Shown here: in pieces, positions 15,337 to 17,609 of the stretch
Numbering within the stretch: position 1 is the first letter of the stretch
Layout of the letters: every line of letters starts with the position of its first letter
Program-made: the position numbers and the translations under genes
Notes under the pieces: generated by a model
What the model was told of the DNA's origin: nothing
What the model saw: only the letters and a program-made list of their open reading frames with translations
The model's database searches: none
Origin: Clostridia bacterium
GTDB lineage: Bacteria; Bacillota; Clostridia; Oscillospirales; CAG-272
DNA: 17,609 nucleotides
Direction of reading: 5' to 3'
Assembly: GCA_017408535.1 (NCBI GenBank)
Contig: JAFQUL010000210.1
Location: 1-17,609 of the forward strand

Positions 15337-15894
15337 ATGGAAGATAAGAAAATAGTGGATCTCTACTGGGCGCGGTCAGAGACAGCGATCTCGGAAACGG
15401 CGAAGAAGTACGGTAAGCTATGCTATTCTATCGCCTATAACATACTGAGGAGCACCGAGGATTCCGAGGAGTGTGTAAACGATACATATCTCGGCGCATG
15501 GAATGCTATGCCAGAACAGCGTCCGGACAGACTTACCGCCTTTTTAGCGAGGATAACCAGAAGCCTTGCTCTCAATAAATATGAATACAACAATGCAAAG
15601 AAGCGCGGCGGCGGACAGATACCGCTGGTTCTTGAGGAGCTTTCCGAGTGCATAGCATCTGACAGTGAAGCAGATGAGATGATCCGTAAAAAGCTTTTTG
15701 CCGATGTGATAAACGGTTTTCTCGACAGCCTCAGCGAAAAGAACAGAGATATCTTTGTGTCGAGATACTGGGAGACCTGTTCTACCGAAGAGATTGCGAA
15801 ACTTTACGGTATGAATGAAAATTCCGTTAAGGTCGCGCTTCACAGAATGAGAGAAAAGCTGAAAGAGCTTCTTGAAAAGGAGGGACTTTTCTGA
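15337..15894 (+). CDS. ECF-type RNA polymerase sigma factor
   Basis: A 185-residue sigma-70-family factor with only regions 2 and 4. Region 2 (about 10-90) contains YNILRSTEDSEECVNDTYL and AWNAMPEQRP, typical of clostridial ECF factors that bind the -10 element. Region 4 (about 125-180) contains RYWETCSTEEIAKLYGM and NSVKVALHRMREKLKELL, a helix-turn-helix for the -35 element. AAAGGAGA (15324-15331) precedes the ATG. Its TGA shares one base with the next ATG (TGATG), so the two genes are translationally coupled, as is usual for a sigma factor and its anti-sigma partner. A candidate promoter of matching type lies just upstream. Target genes are unknown, and the nearby first gene of the window does not show the same promoter pattern in the visible sequence. 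Confidence 0.93.
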   Translation: MEDKKIVDLYWARSETAISETAKKYGKLCYSIAYNILRSTEDSEECVNDTYLGAWNAMPEQRPDRLTAFLARITRSLALNKYEYNNAKKRGGGQIPLVLEELSECIASDSEADEMIRKKLFADVINGFLDSLSEKNRDIFVSRYWETCSTEEIAKLYGMNENSVKVALHRMREKLKELLEKEGLF

Positions 15895-17609
15895 TGAAGG
15901 AATCAGAACTCTTTGAGATAATGTCGGAAATATCCGACAGACATATAGAGGGGCTCTACGAGAGAAGGAGACGTGCGGCTATGAAACGCCGGATCATGAC
16001 CTTCTCAAGGGTCGCGGCGTGCCTTGTTTTAGCGGTAGCGCTTATGGTGGCTATCAGACAGGTGGACATCAGTGACCCATTTGGAGTACCCGAGGACAGT
16101 ACTACAGCCGGCAGTGACGTGACCCATGGAGATTCAAGTGCCGGTCCCGGCCCCGGGCCGGGCCCTGACGTTACCCCTGATGAAAAGGATTTCGTAATAG
16201 AGAACGGTGTGCTTCTTTCCTACACCGGTAATGCGACAGAGGTGGTTATTCCCGATGAGGTACACACTATCGGCGGCAAGGCCTTTACACAGTGCTCGGG
16301 GGTCAACAGCATTACTTCTGTATCTATCGGCTCCGGTGTTATAAAGATCGCTGACGATGCCTTTGAAGGTATGTCCTCCCTCGGTGAGATCATAGTTTCT
16401 GAAGAAAACGAGCATTTCGTGTTCTCAAACGGCGTGCTTGTTGCCGTTGACGGCTCTGTTTGCTTCTCCTTTGAGCCCACGGGTGAGATGGAGATAAATA
16501 AGATATTTGACGTTCTGTATGACATTGCGGGAAACAATAATTTTGCAGGGCATCAGATCAAATGCGTTCTCGGGGATGTTACCGTGCTCGCAAGGTGTGA
16601 GGACTCCTATGAGGAGGAATACGTCAGCACTGTCATTATCGAGGAGATATCAGCCTTTGGCACGAGCTTTAAGATCACAGACAGTAAATACTTCGGCAGT
16701 CACTATGCCAACGGCCGTGTTGAGGTAAACGGGAACGTCAACAGAATGACTCTTGCCGACGGCGCGCTGGTATATACCAAGGGACGTTATTACAGCGGAT
16801 ATACTCTTATCATAACTGCCGACGGCGTATACGAGTCTCTTACTGAATACGGTGCTGAAGAAGATCCCGAGTGGTATAACGGTATGGTATACGTCTACGG
16901 TGTTGACGGTGAGGGCAGAGTCAGCTACACACGTCAGCCGAAGAAATTTGCGCTTTGTCCCGAATTTCTTACAAACATATACGAATACTGCGTGTCGGTC
17001 AAGGAGTTTGCCCTTGAGACCGGTTACGTTACCTTCAGAGACGGTGAGTTGCTCCACTGCAGAGAGAAGCTCTATACCGCAGACGAGCTGCCTTTGAAGA
17101 TAGGCGGAGCATACTCTGTGATCACAGAAGAGAATCTGGCATACCATGCAGAGGAAAATGCTCTTGATGGCAAGAAGAACGCCCTTCCCAGTCCCTTTGA
17201 GAACATTCCGTCTCTCGGTAACGTTACTCTGTCAGAGGATAATACTAAAATTCTCTTCTCAAACGGTCAGCTTTCCGTTACCCCGGAGGAGCTCCTTATT
17301 ATCTATGACGTTAATACACAAGCGGAAATAAACAATATAACGGACGTGCTCTATGAGATCTCCGAAACAGAGGACTTTATCGGCCGACAGATAAGATTTG
17401 AATACGGTGACGTTACGGTAACTGCCAGAAGTGAGGATAACGGTCAGGATGATGACGGCGGATCGACCGTGGTGGTTGAGGAGATATCCGCCTTTGATAA
17501 AAAACTCTGCCCTGAGGATATGGCAGAAAAGGGTATGCCCTCGCTCGGTACTATAGTCATCGACGAGTCCTGTTACAGAGTGAATATCAGCCTCGGCAGT
17601 AATGCACTG
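15894..17609 (+). CDS. Membrane anti-sigma-like protein with BspA-type LRR and duplicated extracellular module (3' partial)
   Basis: The frame is open from ATG 15894 to the window end (572 codons). Residues 1-37 are cytoplasmic and helical (ELFEIMSEISDRHIEGLYER then RRRRAAMKRR), resembling the N-termini of membrane proteins paired with clostridial ECF factors. One transmembrane helix follows (about 38-54, AACLVLAVALMVAI). Outside come an acidic/Ser-Thr stretch, a (GP)4 linker (84-91), and a BspA-like leucine-rich segment (about 100-185: EVVIPDEVHTIGGKAF, IKIADDAFEGMSSL). A module of about 55 residues occurs at 201-255 and again at 479-534. I infer a cell-envelope sensor that holds the sigma factor until an outside signal arrives. 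No zinc-binding HxxxCxxC anti-sigma motif is visible, so the anti-sigma role rests on gene order, overlap and topology. Confidence 0.75.
   Translation, partial: MKESELFEIMSEISDRHIEGLYERRRRAAMKRRIMTFSRVAACLVLAVALMVAIRQVDISDPFGVPEDSTTAGSDVTHGDSSAGPGPGPGPDVTPDEKDFVIENGVLLSYTGNATEVVIPDEVHTIGGKAFTQCSGVNSITSVSIGSGVIKIADDAFEGMSSLGEIIVSEENEHFVFSNGVLVAVDGSVCFSFEPTGEMEINKIFDVLYDIAGNNNFAGHQIKCVLGDVTVLARCEDSYEEEYVSTVIIEEISAFGTSFKITDSKYFGSHYANGRVEVNGNVNRMTLADGALVYTKGRYYSGYTLIITADGVYESLTEYGAEEDPEWYNGMVYVYGVDGEGRVSYTRQPKKFALCPEFLTNIYEYCVSVKEFALETGYVTFRDGELLHCREKLYTADELPLKIGGAYSVITEENLAYHAEENALDGKKNALPSPFENIPSLGNVTLSEDNTKILFSNGQLSVTPEELLIIYDVNTQAEINNITDVLYEISETEDFIGRQIRFEYGDVTVTARSEDNGQDDDGGSTVVVEEISAFDKKLCPEDMAEKGMPSLGTIVIDESCYRVNISLGSNAL

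Noticed and set aside
16143..16166. GC-rich near-palindrome as a terminator within the sensor gene
   Set aside because: It is explained by codons for the (GP)4 linker, lies inside an open frame and has no U-tract.
16134..17331. Short frames on both strands within the sensor gene
   Set aside because: A single frame from 15894 stays open to the window end with clear domain structure; the others are its shadows.

Overview
The window looks like a chromosomal segment of a gut-type Clostridia (Bacillota, most likely an Oscillospiraceae/Ruminococcus-like lineage). This is inferred from moderate GC content, strong AGGAGG-type ribosome binding sites with several GTG starts, a type II pantothenate kinase, an ECF sigma gene coupled to a membrane anti-sigma-like protein, and a BspA-type leucine-rich surface domain. 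No mobile elements, RNA genes or CRISPR arrays were seen.

Layout. (a) 1-1700: the 3' part of an exported protein that joins the tail of a PstS-like solute-binding domain to DUF3298-like repeats, followed in frame by a 29-codon open tail behind a stop codon. (b) 1732-3651, minus strand: coaW (type II pantothenate kinase) then cysK (cysteine synthase), with a possible weak terminator between them and a probable bidirectional terminator after cysK. The two genes supply the two precursors that combine in coenzyme A synthesis. (c) 3669-5528, plus strand: a good sigma-A-type promoter, a HAD-IIA phosphatase, and an E2/CAT-fold acyltransferase-like protein that lacks the catalytic histidine. (d) 5559-15049: eight tightly packed genes for uronic acid catabolism: two Gfo/Idh/MocA oxidoreductases, a GH4 alpha-galacturonidase with the CHEV signature, uxaC, uxaB, uxaA, a KDPG aldolase and a 2-keto-3-deoxygluconate kinase, ending in a clear terminator. 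(e) 15099-17609: a regulatory intergenic region with a candidate autoregulatory ECF promoter, an ECF sigma factor, and an overlapping gene for a single-pass membrane protein. Its cytoplasmic segment resembles anti-sigma proteins and its outer part carries BspA-like repeats and a duplicated module. It runs off the window.

How region (d) works together: a short oligogalacturonide imported by a transporter outside the window would be cut by the GH4 enzyme to D-galacturonate, isomerised to tagaturonate (UxaC), reduced to altronate (UxaB), dehydrated to 2-keto-3-deoxygluconate (UxaA), phosphorylated (KdgK) and split to pyruvate and glyceraldehyde-3-phosphate (Eda). No transporter, dedicated regulator, pectin lyase or mannonate-branch gene is present. 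The role of the paired oxidoreductases at the head of the cluster is the main open question in this pathway.
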